Shown piece after piece: positions 1 to 8,900 of a stretch of 64,000 bases of DNA. The notes beneath the pieces were generated by a model. That model was given only the letters and a program-made list of their open reading frames with translations. It was not told where the DNA came from and did not search any database. Positions within the stretch are counted from its first letter, which is position 1, and every line of letters starts with the position of its first letter. This stretch comes from JBHFEI01 sp041928815 (lineage in GTDB: Bacteria; Pseudomonadota; Alphaproteobacteria; Rhizobiales; Rhizobiaceae). The translations under genes were made by a program, and so were the position numbers. The DNA lies in NCBI RefSeq assembly GCF_041928815.1, contig NZ_JBHFEI010000009.1:186001-250000 (forward strand). Reading direction: 5' to 3'.

Positions 1-1
1 G

Positions 2-88
2 ACGCCGACGGAGGCCGTGGAACTCTGGACCTTCGTCCGCCGCGCCGGCACCGACTGGCAGGTTTCCGCGATCCAGTCGGCGGCGTGA
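2..88 (+). CDS. Tim44-like domain protein, C-terminal end (partial)
   Basis: Only the last 28 codons and a TGA stop at 86-88 are inside the window; the 5' part lies upstream. The visible peptide has the pattern VELWTFVRR-x-GTDWQVSAIQ, which resembles the final beta-strands of bacterial Tim44/MRPL45-type domains (an NTF2-like fold found in many alphaproteobacterial membrane-anchored proteins). The assignment rests on this short tail, so function cannot be given. A strong hairpin follows 34 bp after the stop, consistent with this being the end of a transcription unit. Confidence 0.5.
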   Translation, partial: TPTEAVELWTFVRRAGTDWQVSAIQSAA

Positions 89-118
89 GCCGCGGCGGAC
101 GGCAGGACGGATGCGATT

Positions 119-158
119 TGTCGAAAGGGCGGCCCCGCGGGTCGCCCTTTCGCGTTTC
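119..158 (+). terminator. Hairpin terminator after the Tim44-like gene
   Basis: A perfect 10-bp inverted repeat (CGAAAGGGCG at 122-131 and CGCCCTTTCG at 143-152) encloses an 11-nt loop and is followed by a short GTTTCC tract. It lies just downstream of the TGA at 86-88. The weak T-run makes it an imperfect intrinsic terminator, but the stem is strong. Confidence 0.6.
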
Positions 159-188
159 CGGGCGATGTGCCGGAAGAGGTCTGCGGCA

Positions 189-287
189 GCATGTGCAGCC
201 GAAACGCCATCGCTTCGGCGTTGGACACTGCGTGCAAGACCGGAGGACATGTCCAGCCGGCGCGCTCGCGTCGGCCTCGGACGATGC
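189..287 (+). repeat. Two tandem copies of an interspersed hairpin repeat
   Basis: Copy 1 spans 189-232 and copy 2 spans 247-287. Both follow the pattern CATGT-C/G-CAGCCG ... TCG-GAC-xxTGCG. The same core is found on the opposite strand at 32372-32440 and in diverged form near 28857. Each copy can fold through GCCGA/TCGGC-type arms. No coding sense is evident. Confidence 0.6.
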
Positions 288-507
288 GGGTAAGGACGAC
301 ACGACGGGGCCTTTGCGGATGTCGTGGTCGCCGGAGATGTCTCGGGCGTCCGCGCGGCGAACAGACCGCCTTTCTCGCTCTGGATCCGGGGCCGATCCCT
401 TGCATCCAAACGGTGCTGCAGACCGTGCCGCGATCTTCCAAGGTTGGCGCGCTCTGCGCCAGGCCGCCGTTTTCCCGCCTGTCCTTCCGCAAGACCGCTT
501 TCGGCAG

Positions 508-578
508 GCATGCTCCCTCTCTCTGTGTCAACGCCGTCTGCGGACGTCCCATCCGGTCCGGACGTGAGGCGACGTGCT
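508..578 (-). repeat. Copy of the GAAACAGAGAGAGGG repeat family (minus orientation)
   Basis: Read on the minus strand this contains a CGTC-xxC-TCACGTCCGGA stretch, then GGACGTCC, then GTTGACACAGAGAGAGGGAGC. It closely parallels 28916-28983 and 45559-45625 on the plus strand. The stretch 89-641 around it has no credible gene: the overlapping open frames are mutually inconsistent and arginine/proline rich. It holds only the terminator and these repeats. Confidence 0.6.
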
Positions 579-641
579 CCGGGCGCCTTCTCCTCGGGCA
601 GCCCCTTGCCGATCCCCGTCTGACGCCGGCCGGATTGAGCC

Positions 642-1304
642 CTAATCCTCCTCGTCGCCCTCCGGCGCGCGCGCCACCGGCATCAGCCGGTCGCCGGCGA
701 CGGGCTCGCGGCTGAGCAGGCCCGCATCCTCCAGCATCTCCATGTCCGGCAGGTCGCGCAGCGTCTGGAAGCCGAAGGCTTCGAGGAAATGCGGCGTCGT
801 CACATAGGTGTAGGGCGCGCCGGGCAAGGGGCTGCGCGGGCCGGTCGCGACCATGCCGGCGCGGCGCAGGCTGGCGATCGTCTCGCGGCCGATCTCCCGT
901 CCGAAGACGCGCGACAGGTCCGCCCGCGTCACCGGCTGGAGATAGGCGGTCGCCATCAGCACGGTCGCCTCGTGCGTCGTCAGCCCGACGGCGGGCGCGG
1001 AAGGCGCGCCGGCGGCGCGCAGGATCTCGGCATAGGCGCGGCGCGTGCGGTGCTGCCAGCCGCCGGCGATCGGCACCAGGTCGTAGGGCCGGTCGGCGAG
1101 CCCGTCGCGGATGTCGTCGATCAGGAGGTCGATGTTGCAGTCGCGCCCGACGATGCGGGCGATCGTCGCCCGGTCGACCGGCGCGGCCGAGGCGAAGATG
1201 ACCGCCTCGGCCCGGCGCATCCATTCACGCCAGCGCTCCTGCTGCGGCAGGTGGGACAGTTCCGTGTCGATCGCGCCCATCGCGCCGGCAGCCTTGCGGG
1301 CCAT
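642..1304 (-). CDS. scpB: SMC-Scp complex subunit ScpB (plasmid type)
   Basis: 220 residues, the usual size for ScpB, the winged-helix kleisin-associated subunit that with ScpA and SMC organises and helps separate replicated DNA. The central part (about residues 28-180) shows the tandem winged-helix pattern: AEAVIFASAAPVDRATIARIVG, then a hairpin with YDLVPIAGGWQHRTR, then LTTHEATVLMATAYLQPVTRADLSRVFG and RRAGMVATGPRSPLPGAPYTYVTT. This matches family hallmarks such as the second-helix GRP-G-xP-xxYxTT wing. The tail is acidic (GDEED). It starts 3 bp after the stop of the DUF1403 gene and is certainly co-transcribed with it. No scpA or smc gene is nearby, so it may work with the chromosomal complex or with the DUF1403 protein instead. 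Confidence 0.85.
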   Translation of the reverse strand: MARKAAGAMGAIDTELSHLPQQERWREWMRRAEAVIFASAAPVDRATIARIVGRDCNIDLLIDDIRDGLADRPYDLVPIAGGWQHRTRRAYAEILRAAGAPSAPAVGLTTHEATVLMATAYLQPVTRADLSRVFGREIGRETIASLRRAGMVATGPRSPLPGAPYTYVTTPHFLEAFGFQTLRDLPDMEMLEDAGLLSREPVAGDRLMPVARAPEGDEED

Positions 1305-1307
1305 CGA

Positions 1308-2261
1308 TCAGAGCCCGTAGAGCCGCAGCGTCGGCCGGTCGCTCAAGGCACGCACGCCGCCGAGCGCGACGAGCCGGTCGAACATGCGCCGCGAGGCCCA
1401 GCGCGAGAGGTCCGCCCCCGGCGCGCCGGCGGCGACCGCGTCCTCCGACAGCAATTGCCGCACCACGGCCGCGCCGCCCTTCGTGCGCACCTTCGGCGCG
1501 ACGGCGATCAGCTGCTCGGCGCGGCGCGCGATCTCGTTGGCGCGGGTGACCGTGGTCGCCGCGCCCTCGACCAGCGCCAGGCAGACGGCGCGGGAAAAGC
1601 CCGGCTCGCCGGGCCGGAGCCGCCCCCGTCCGCCGGTGGTGCGGAACGCGGCCCCGTGGCGCAGCGCCATCAGCATCGGCACGCCCGCGCGCCAGTTCAG
1701 CCGCTCGGCGACGAGCCAGTCGGCCAGCCACCAGGCGAGCGCTTCGGCCTCCGGCCGCTCGGCCTGGATCGCGGCGACGAGGTCGGCGGCGGCGAGCGGC
1801 GTGGCGCGGGCGGAGTGCAGCGCCGCCTCGGCGAGCACGGGCAGGCGCTCGAGCCAGGCATCCCGGCCGATGGCGAGGTCGGCGGCAAGGCCCGCGACCG
1901 TGGCGCCGTCCAGCGCGACGCGCCGGCGGGCGAGAAGCGAGAAGGCGCGCAGCACCCGGCCCCCCGGCCCCGGATCGCCGCCGGCCGGCGTCAGCAGAAC
2001 GGCGTCGCGCAGGTCCGCCTCCTCCTCGCGCCGGCCGATCAGCCGGACGGCGGCGGCGGCGGCCGTCAGCGCCAGCCGCTGGCGCAGGCACCCGGCCCAG
2101 GCGGGATCGGCGGCGACGATCCGGTCGAGGGCGGCGAGCGCGGCGCCGGCCGAAAAGGCGGCATCCGCCTCGCCGATGTCGCCGGCGCGCGGGCGCGCCC
2201 AGGCGGGGGGGCCGGGCAGCGGCGATCGCAGCGACAGGAGGGGCAGGTCCGACGAATCCAT
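1308..2261 (-). CDS. DUF1403 family protein
   Basis: 317 residues, alanine/arginine rich and predicted mainly helical. It resembles the DUF1403 family, whose members I know as proteins encoded immediately upstream of a plasmid-borne ScpB in rhizobia and relatives. Recognisable stretches are WLADWLVAERLNWRAGVPML, a serial helical repeat in the middle, and a conserved C-terminal segment DLSRWASRRMFDRLVALG with an RLYGL end. The gene precedes scpB by 3 bp. Its biochemical role is unknown; the fixed pairing with ScpB suggests a role in DNA organisation or segregation, possibly as a kleisin-like partner, which is inference. The ATG at 2261 is preceded by only a weak purine stretch. Confidence 0.75.
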   Translation of the reverse strand: MDSSDLPLLSLRSPLPGPPAWARPRAGDIGEADAAFSAGAALAALDRIVAADPAWAGCLRQRLALTAAAAAVRLIGRREEEADLRDAVLLTPAGGDPGPGGRVLRAFSLLARRRVALDGATVAGLAADLAIGRDAWLERLPVLAEAALHSARATPLAAADLVAAIQAERPEAEALAWWLADWLVAERLNWRAGVPMLMALRHGAAFRTTGGRGRLRPGEPGFSRAVCLALVEGAATTVTRANEIARRAEQLIAVAPKVRTKGGAAVVRQLLSEDAVAAGAPGADLSRWASRRMFDRLVALGGVRALSDRPTLRLYGL

Positions 2262-2521
2262 GGCGCGATCCTAGAGCATGTCGCCGGAAAATGCGCCGGG
2301 CTTTTATCACAAGGAGAGGCTTGATAATAAAGAGCGAATGGACGGCGCCCCCAGCCGGTGCCCCTTCTCGGCGGGCGACGGGGCGATGGCCGCGCTTTCG
2401 GCGGTTTTCCCTTTTTGTTCACGGCGCAAGCGGCGTGCGTGCCGTTGCTTTCGGTGGACAAGCCGGCCCTGCCTCCGTAAGACAATCACCGGATGTTGCA
2501 TGCGCGCGGGCAGGTTTCCAG
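2262..2521. other. Intergenic region between DUF1403-scpB and the hybrid kinase
   Basis: 260 bp that must contain the promoters of two divergent units. It begins with GAGCATGTCGCCGGAAAATGCG, which resembles the start of the interspersed GCATGTCC repeats, followed by an AT-richer segment around 2310-2335 (TTGATAATAAAGAGC). I cannot assign a specific -35/-10 pair with confidence. Confidence 0.4.
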
Positions 2522-5473
2522 ATGACAGAGCCGACCACCCGGGAATGGCCGATCCGCGGCGGGGAGCTGGGCGAGCGCGTGCGCCGCTTCGACTGGTCGG
2601 CGACGTCGCTCGGGCCGATCGCCTCCTGGCCGCTTCACCTGAAGATCAAGGTCAATTCCATCGTCAATTCCCCGATCCCGCAGGTGCTGATGTGGGGCGC
2701 GGACCATGTGATGATCTACAATGACGGCTATCGCGAGATCGCCGGCGGCTATCATCCGAAGGCGCTCGGCGGGCGCGTGCCGGAGATCTGGCCGGAGATC
2801 TGGGACTGGAACCGGCCGATCCTGGAAAAGGGTTTCCAGGGGGTCGTCCAGCATTTCCGCGACCAGCCGGTCACGCTCTACCGCAACGGCGTCGCCGAGG
2901 AGGTGATCTTCGACCTCTTCTACACGCCGATCTACAGCGAGGCGGGCGTGATCGACGGCGTGCTCTGCACCGTGCTCGAGAACACCGCCCGTGTCCGCAT
3001 CCAGCAGGAACTGGCCGAGAGCCGGGCGGAGCTTGCCCGGATCACCGATGCCCTGCCCGTGCTCGTCGGCTTCGTCGACCGCGACGAGATCTACCGTTTC
3101 GCCAATCGCGGCTACGAGGAATGGTTCGGCAGGACGCCGGCCGAGATCGTCGGCCGCTCGGTCGGCGAGGTGATCGGCGCCGACTATTACGAACGGCGCC
3201 GTCCGCTGATCCGCCGGGCGCTTGCCGGCGAGACCGTGGTCACCGACGGGCTGGTGCGCCGACCGGACGGGACGGAACGCACGGCCGAAATCCGCTACAC
3301 GCCGCGCGTCGGCGAGACGGGCGAGATCGACGGCATCTATGTCGTGCTGATCGACGTGCACGACCGCAAGGCGGCCGAGCTCAGCCTGCGCACCAGCAAT
3401 GCCCGCTTCGAGGCGGCGGTCGAGGCGATCCACGGCGTGCTGTGGACCAACAGCGCCGAGGGGCGCATGGAAGGGCCGCAGCCGGCCTGGGGGGCGCTGA
3501 CCGGCCAGAGCTTCGAGGCCTATCAGGGCTATGGCTGGGCCGAGGCGGTCCATCCCGACGACCGCGCCGCCTCCGTCGAAAGCTGGCGCGCGGCGGTGGC
3601 GGCGAAGGCCACCTATGTCTTCGAGCATCGCGTGCGCCGCCATGACGGCGCCTGGCGCACCTTCGCCATCCGTGCCGTTCCGATCCTCGACGCGGCCGGC
3701 GCGATCGTCGAATGGGTCGGCGTCCACACCGACATCACCGAGCAGCGCGACGCGGAAGCCGCGATGCAGCGCCACGCCGTCGACCTGGAGCGCCAGGTGC
3801 GCCACCGGCTGCGCGCCGAGGAGCAACTGCGCGCGCTGAACGAGACGCTCGAGGCGCGCGTCGCCGAGGAGATCGCCGGGCACCGCAAGACCGAGCTGGC
3901 GCTGCAGCAGGCGCAGAAGCTCGAGACGATCGGCAAGCTCACCGGCGGCGTCGCCCATGATTTCAACAATCTCCTTCAGGTCGTCTCCGGCAACCTGCAC
4001 CTGCTCCTGAAGGACGTCGCCGGCAATGCGCGCGCCGAGGCGCGGGTCGCCAATGCGCTCGCCGGCGTCGGGCGCGGCGCCAAGCTCGCCAGCCAGCTTC
4101 TCGCCTTCGCGCGGCGCCAGCCGCTGGAGCCGAAGGTGCTGCATCTCGGCCGGCTGCTGCGCGGCATGGACGACCTGCTGCGCCGCTCGATCGGCGAGGC
4201 GATCCAGGTCGAGCTGGTGGTCTCGGGCGGTCTCTGGAACTGCGCGGTCGATCCGGTGCAGTTCGAGAACGCCATCCTCAACCTCGCCATCAATGCGCGC
4301 GACGCGATGGAGGGGGCGGGCAAGCTGACGATCGAGGTCGGCAACGCCTATCTCGACGACGATTATGCCCGTCGCCATGACGAGGTGACGGCCGGGCAGT
4401 ATGTGGCGCTCGCCGTCTCCGACACCGGCACCGGCATCCCGCCGGAGCTGATCGCGCGCGTCATCGAGCCCTTCTTCACCACCAAGTCGGAGGGGCGGGG
4501 CACCGGGCTCGGCCTGTCGATGGTCTACGGCTTCGTCAAGCAGTCGGGCGGGCATATCAAGATCTACAGCGAGATCGGCTTCGGCACGACGGTGCGGCTC
4601 TATCTGCCGCGGGCGCATGCGGCGGAGGACCGCGAGGTGGCGCTGTCGGCGCTGCCGGTCAGCGGCGGCGACGAGACCGTGCTCGTGGTCGAGGATGACG
4701 ACGAGGTGCGGGCCACCACGGTCGACCTCCTCTCCGATCTCGGCTACCGCGTGCTGAAGGCGCCGAACGCCTCGGCCGCCTTCAGCATCGTCGAGAGCGG
4801 CATCGGCATCGACCTTCTGTTCACCGACGTGGTCATGCCCGGCCCGATGACCAGCGTCGAGATGGTGCGGCGCGCCAAGGAGCGCATGCCGCAGCTCGCC
4901 GTGCTCTACACCTCCGGCTACACCGAAAACTCGATCGTCCATGGCGGCCGGCTCGATCCCGGCGTCGAGCTGCTTTCCAAGCCCTATACCCGCGACGCGC
5001 TGGCGCGAAAGATCCGCCATGTGCTGCAGAACCAGCGCCAGCGTCGCGCGGTCCACACCGCCGCCGCACATCCGCCCGAAGCGGCGGTCGAGCGCCCTGC
5101 CGCGCCTCCCTCCGTCGAGGCCCGCGCCGCCACCGTGCTTCTGGTGGAGGACGACGAGCTCATCCGGATCAACACGGCCGAGCTTCTCGCCGACCTCGGC
5201 TTCGCGGTGCACGAGGCCGGCTCGCTCGCCGAGGCGCAGGCCGCCTTTCCGCAGGCGCGCTTCGACGTGCTGATCACCGATGTCAGCCTGCCGGACGGCA
5301 CGGGCGTCGAGCTTGCCCGGGCGCTGCGCGCCGCGCAGCCGCAGGTCGGCGTCGTCTTCGCCACCGGCCACAGCAGCGTCGACGCCGGCGGGCTTGCGGG
5401 AACGGTGCTGCTGCAGAAGCCCTACAACGAGGACGATCTCGCCCGCGCCATCGCCGCCGTGCTCAAGGGCTGA
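2522..5473 (+). CDS. Hybrid sensor histidine kinase with PAS domains and two receivers
   Basis: 983 residues from the ATG at 2522; the frame is open further upstream but the sequence before MTEPTTREW is not domain-like. Order: PAS-like input (about 15-160), PAS (about 170-285, ending IYVVLIDVHDRK), PAS fold 3 (about 295-415, with HPDD and WVGVHTDIT), a coiled linker, HisKA with phospho-acceptor His479 in GGVAHDFNNLL, HATPase with the G1/G2 boxes DTGTGIP and GTGLGLSMVYG, then two receivers with Asp769 (LLFTDVVMP) and Asp920 (LITDVSLP). No transmembrane segment is seen, so it is probably a cytoplasmic sensor. No separate response regulator is adjacent, so output may go through an unlinked phosphotransfer protein. 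The input signal is unknown. Confidence 0.88.
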   Translation: MTEPTTREWPIRGGELGERVRRFDWSATSLGPIASWPLHLKIKVNSIVNSPIPQVLMWGADHVMIYNDGYREIAGGYHPKALGGRVPEIWPEIWDWNRPILEKGFQGVVQHFRDQPVTLYRNGVAEEVIFDLFYTPIYSEAGVIDGVLCTVLENTARVRIQQELAESRAELARITDALPVLVGFVDRDEIYRFANRGYEEWFGRTPAEIVGRSVGEVIGADYYERRRPLIRRALAGETVVTDGLVRRPDGTERTAEIRYTPRVGETGEIDGIYVVLIDVHDRKAAELSLRTSNARFEAAVEAIHGVLWTNSAEGRMEGPQPAWGALTGQSFEAYQGYGWAEAVHPDDRAASVESWRAAVAAKATYVFEHRVRRHDGAWRTFAIRAVPILDAAGAIVEWVGVHTDITEQRDAEAAMQRHAVDLERQVRHRLRAEEQLRALNETLEARVAEEIAGHRKTELALQQAQKLETIGKLTGGVAHDFNNLLQVVSGNLHLLLKDVAGNARAEARVANALAGVGRGAKLASQLLAFARRQPLEPKVLHLGRLLRGMDDLLRRSIGEAIQVELVVSGGLWNCAVDPVQFENAILNLAINARDAMEGAGKLTIEVGNAYLDDDYARRHDEVTAGQYVALAVSDTGTGIPPELIARVIEPFFTTKSEGRGTGLGLSMVYGFVKQSGGHIKIYSEIGFGTTVRLYLPRAHAAEDREVALSALPVSGGDETVLVVEDDDEVRATTVDLLSDLGYRVLKAPNASAAFSIVESGIGIDLLFTDVVMPGPMTSVEMVRRAKERMPQLAVLYTSGYTENSIVHGGRLDPGVELLSKPYTRDALARKIRHVLQNQRQRRAVHTAAAHPPEAAVERPAAPPSVEARAATVLLVEDDELIRINTAELLADLGFAVHEAGSLAEAQAAFPQARFDVLITDVSLPDGTGVELARALRAAQPQVGVVFATGHSSVDAGGLAGTVLLQKPYNEDDLARAIAAVLKG

Positions 5474-5604
5474 GCGCGCAAGGCCCGATCCTCCCAAAAA
5501 TGGTTTCCTGCAAAACGCGGTATTTTGATAAAAAGCCGGGCAATATCAGGCCTGTGTTTCATACCGCGTCGTGCTGGACCGAAGCCCGGCGACGACGGGG
5601 GCAT

Positions 5605-5674
5605 CTAGAGCATTTTCGTCGGACACCGGTCCATCGGGCGTGGTCCATCCTTTTGTTCCTGAAGCATTGTCCGG
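5605..5674 (-). repeat. Diverged copy of the interspersed GCATGTCC/GAACAAA repeat
   Basis: On the minus strand it reads GGACAATGCTTCAGGAACAAAAGGATGG and ends with GGTGTCCGACGAAAATGCTCTAG. These modules recur in the 28857-28983 copy (GTCGGACAGTG, CAGAACAAAGAGGATGGGC). The surrounding gap 5474-5986 contains no credible gene. It must hold the promoter of the giant RTX gene, and an inverted repeat AACTGTT (5825-5831) / AACAGTT (5849-5855) is the only other clear element. Confidence 0.5.
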
Positions 5675-5986
5675 CAGGGGCGCGATCGCGCCGAGCCCGG
5701 CGTCGTCCTTGAGTCCGGAAGACGCTTCAGTGCCGCATCGCATGCCGTGGGAGCCCCGATGCGCCGCCGCCGGTGTTCAATGTCTCTGTTCTTATGTTCG
5801 CAGGTGGTATTTTACCGATTTTGTAACTGTTCCTTCACGTGCTTCGGCAACAGTTCGCGCATGCGCTCTTTTGGACGGAACCGGCCGTGGCAAGGCCCGA
5901 CCGGTCGAGTCCGGGGCGGACCGTGTTTTCGCAGTCGTATCGCACCAACCCGGAACGACCGCTTTTTCGAAACCTGAAAGTGACAG

Positions 5987-8900
5987 ATGGCGACCTTCTC
6001 CCTGACGACCGGTGTTGACACGCTCAACGGCGGTGGCGCCGACGATACGTTCAACGTCGAAAACGGCATAGCCAAGCTAACGGCCACGGACACGATCGAC
6101 GGCGGCGGCGGCACCGATACGCTGCGCTTCAGCAACATCGCCAACCTGAAGTTCAACCCGGCGATCCTCGCCGCGACGACCTCGATCGAGGTTCTCGACT
6201 TCAGCGCGCTGACGACCGGCCTCCAGGTCACGCTCGACGCCGGTGCCGTCGGGCAATCCTCGACCGGCCGCCTGACGGTGTCCTACGGTTCCAACGCCGT
6301 GTTTCTCGACGTCTCGGCCGTCGGCGCCGGCGGCGGCACGGTGCTGAACGGCACGGGCCAGGTCACGCTGCGCACGGCGGAAAACCAGGTGATGCAGATC
6401 GCCGACGGGGTGGACGGACGGATCCTCGGGGCCGGCGGCGCCGATAGGATCACCGGCGGCAGCGGCAACGATGTGATCGACGGGGCGGCCGGCAACGACC
6501 TGCTTTCCGGCGGCACGGGCACCAACACGATTAATGGCGGGCTCGGCGACGACATCATCACGATGGGCGTCGGCGCCGACACGGTGACCGGCGGCGACGG
6601 CAACGACACCTTCATCCTGAAGGCGGGCGGATCGGCGACGATCACCGATTTCGACCACGCCTCCCTGGTCGAGTTCATCGATCTCAGCGCGTTTGCGACC
6701 GTCAAGTCGATGAGCAACCTGACGATCGGCAGCGCCGGCGGCAACGCCGTCATCAATGTCGCCGGCACCCTGCTGACGCTCGAGGGCGTCGCGGCGTCGT
6801 CCCTGACCGCCGGCGACTTCCTGTTCAACGGCGTCGTCCCGCCCAGGTATTTCTTCATCACCTCCGCCACCGACACCTTCACCGGCGGCGCCGGAAACGA
6901 CCTCTTCATCGTCGAAGGCAGCCTCACCAAGCTGACCTCCGCCGACAGGCTGAACGGCGGCACCGGGACCGACACGCTGCATTTCACCAATCCGACGGTG
7001 ACCCTCGGGCCGGCCCTTCTCGGCGGCGTCACCTCGATCGAGGTCTTCGACTTCTCCTCCGTGACCACCAGCCTGACGGTGACGGTCGATGCCGCCATGG
7101 TCGGGCAGGCCACCGGCGACGCCCTTCGGTTGAAATACGGCAGCAATGCCATGCTGCTCGACGTCTCGGCCGTCGGCTCGGCCGGCAAGGTCTTCCTCGA
7201 CGGAACCGGCCTGGTGCGGCTCTCGGGTCTCGGCGACCAGGTGGTCACCGTCGCCGGCGGCGTCAACGGCCAGGTCCAGGGCGCCGGCGGCGCCGACACG
7301 ATCGCCGGCGGCACGGGCAACGACACGCTTTCCGGCGGCGCCGGCGAGGACACGCTTTCCGGCGGCACGGGCACGAACACGATCAGCGGCGAGGACGGCA
7401 ACGACGTCATCACCGTCGGCACCGGAAAGGACCGCGTCACCGGCGGCGCCGGCTTCGACACCTTTGTGCTGAAATCCGGAAACGCCTCGACGATCACCGA
7501 TTTCGATCACGCCTCGCTGGTGGAATTCATCGATCTCACCGCCTTCACCACGGTCAAGTCGATGAGCGACCTGACGCTGACCGATTTCGGCACCAACGTC
7601 CGCATCACGATCGGCAAGACAACGCTGACGCTCGAGGGCGTGTCGAAGGCGGACCTGACGGCCAGCGAGTTCCTGTTCAACGGCGCGGTTCCGCCGAAAT
7701 ACCTCTTCGTGACCTCCAACGTCGATACGCTGGTCGGCAGCGTCGGCAAGGACCTCTTCATCGTCGACGGCAGCCTCACCAAGCTGACGGCGACGGACAC
7801 GCTGTCGGGCGGCGAGGGCGAGGACACGCTCTATTTCACCGCGCCCACGGTCAATCTGGGCGCGTCGATCCTTGCCGGCGTGACGTCCGTCGAGGTCTTC
7901 GATTTCACCTCCGTCACCACCAGCCTCACGGTGCAGATCAGCGCCGCCGTCGCCGGCCAGGCCGCCGACGACACGCTGCGGCTGAAATACGGCGCCAACG
8001 CCATGCTGCTCGATCTTTCGACCGTCGGTTCGGGCGGCCGGGTTCTGCTCGACGGCACCGGCCAGGTGACGCTGCGCGGCTTCGCGAACCAGGTCGCCCT
8101 CATCGCCGACGGTGTCGACGGCAAGGTGCAGGGCGCCGGCGCCGCGGACGTGATCACCGGCGGCACGGGCAACGACACGATCGGCGGCGGCGCCGGCAAC
8201 GACCGGCTCGACGGCGGCACCGGCATCAACACCATCGACGCCGGCGCCGGCAACGACACGATCACGCTGGGGGCGGGCACCGACCGCGTCACCGGCGGTG
8301 CCGGCGACGACATGTTCGTCCTCAAGGCCGGCGGCGCGGCGACGATCACCGATTTCGACCATGCCTCGCTGGTCGAGGTGATCGATCTTCGCGGCTTCAC
8401 GACGATCAAGTCGCTCGACGACATCGGCATGACCAATGTCGGCGGCGACGTCGTCCTCGACATCGCCGGCACGACGCTGACGCTCGAGGGTCGCACCAGC
8501 GCGCAGCTGACCGAGGCGGAATTCCTCTTCGACGGCGTGCCGCCACCCCAGACCTTCTACATCACCTCCGGCGTCGACAGTTTCACCGGCGGCGCCGGCA
8601 ACGACCAGTTCATCGTCGACGGCAGCCTGACCAAGCTGACGGCGACCGACAAGCTGTCGGGCGGCTCCGGTTCGGACACGGTCTATTTCACCGGCGCGAC
8701 CGTCAACCTCGCCCCGGCGATCACCGCGGGCTTCTTCTCGATCGAGACCCTCGATTTCTCCAAGGCCACGACCAGCCTGACGGTCACGGTCAATGCCGCG
8801 ATGGTCGACCAGTCCTCGAACGACGTGCTGCGGCTGAAATACGGCAGCAACGCGATGCTGCTCGACGTGTCCCGGATCGTCGGCGACACGACGACGCCGG

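Noticed and set aside
2486..5497. 1003-codon open frame opposite the hybrid histidine kinase
   Set aside because: This is an antisense shadow of a GC-rich gene; the plus-strand frame holds complete PAS, kinase and receiver motifs.
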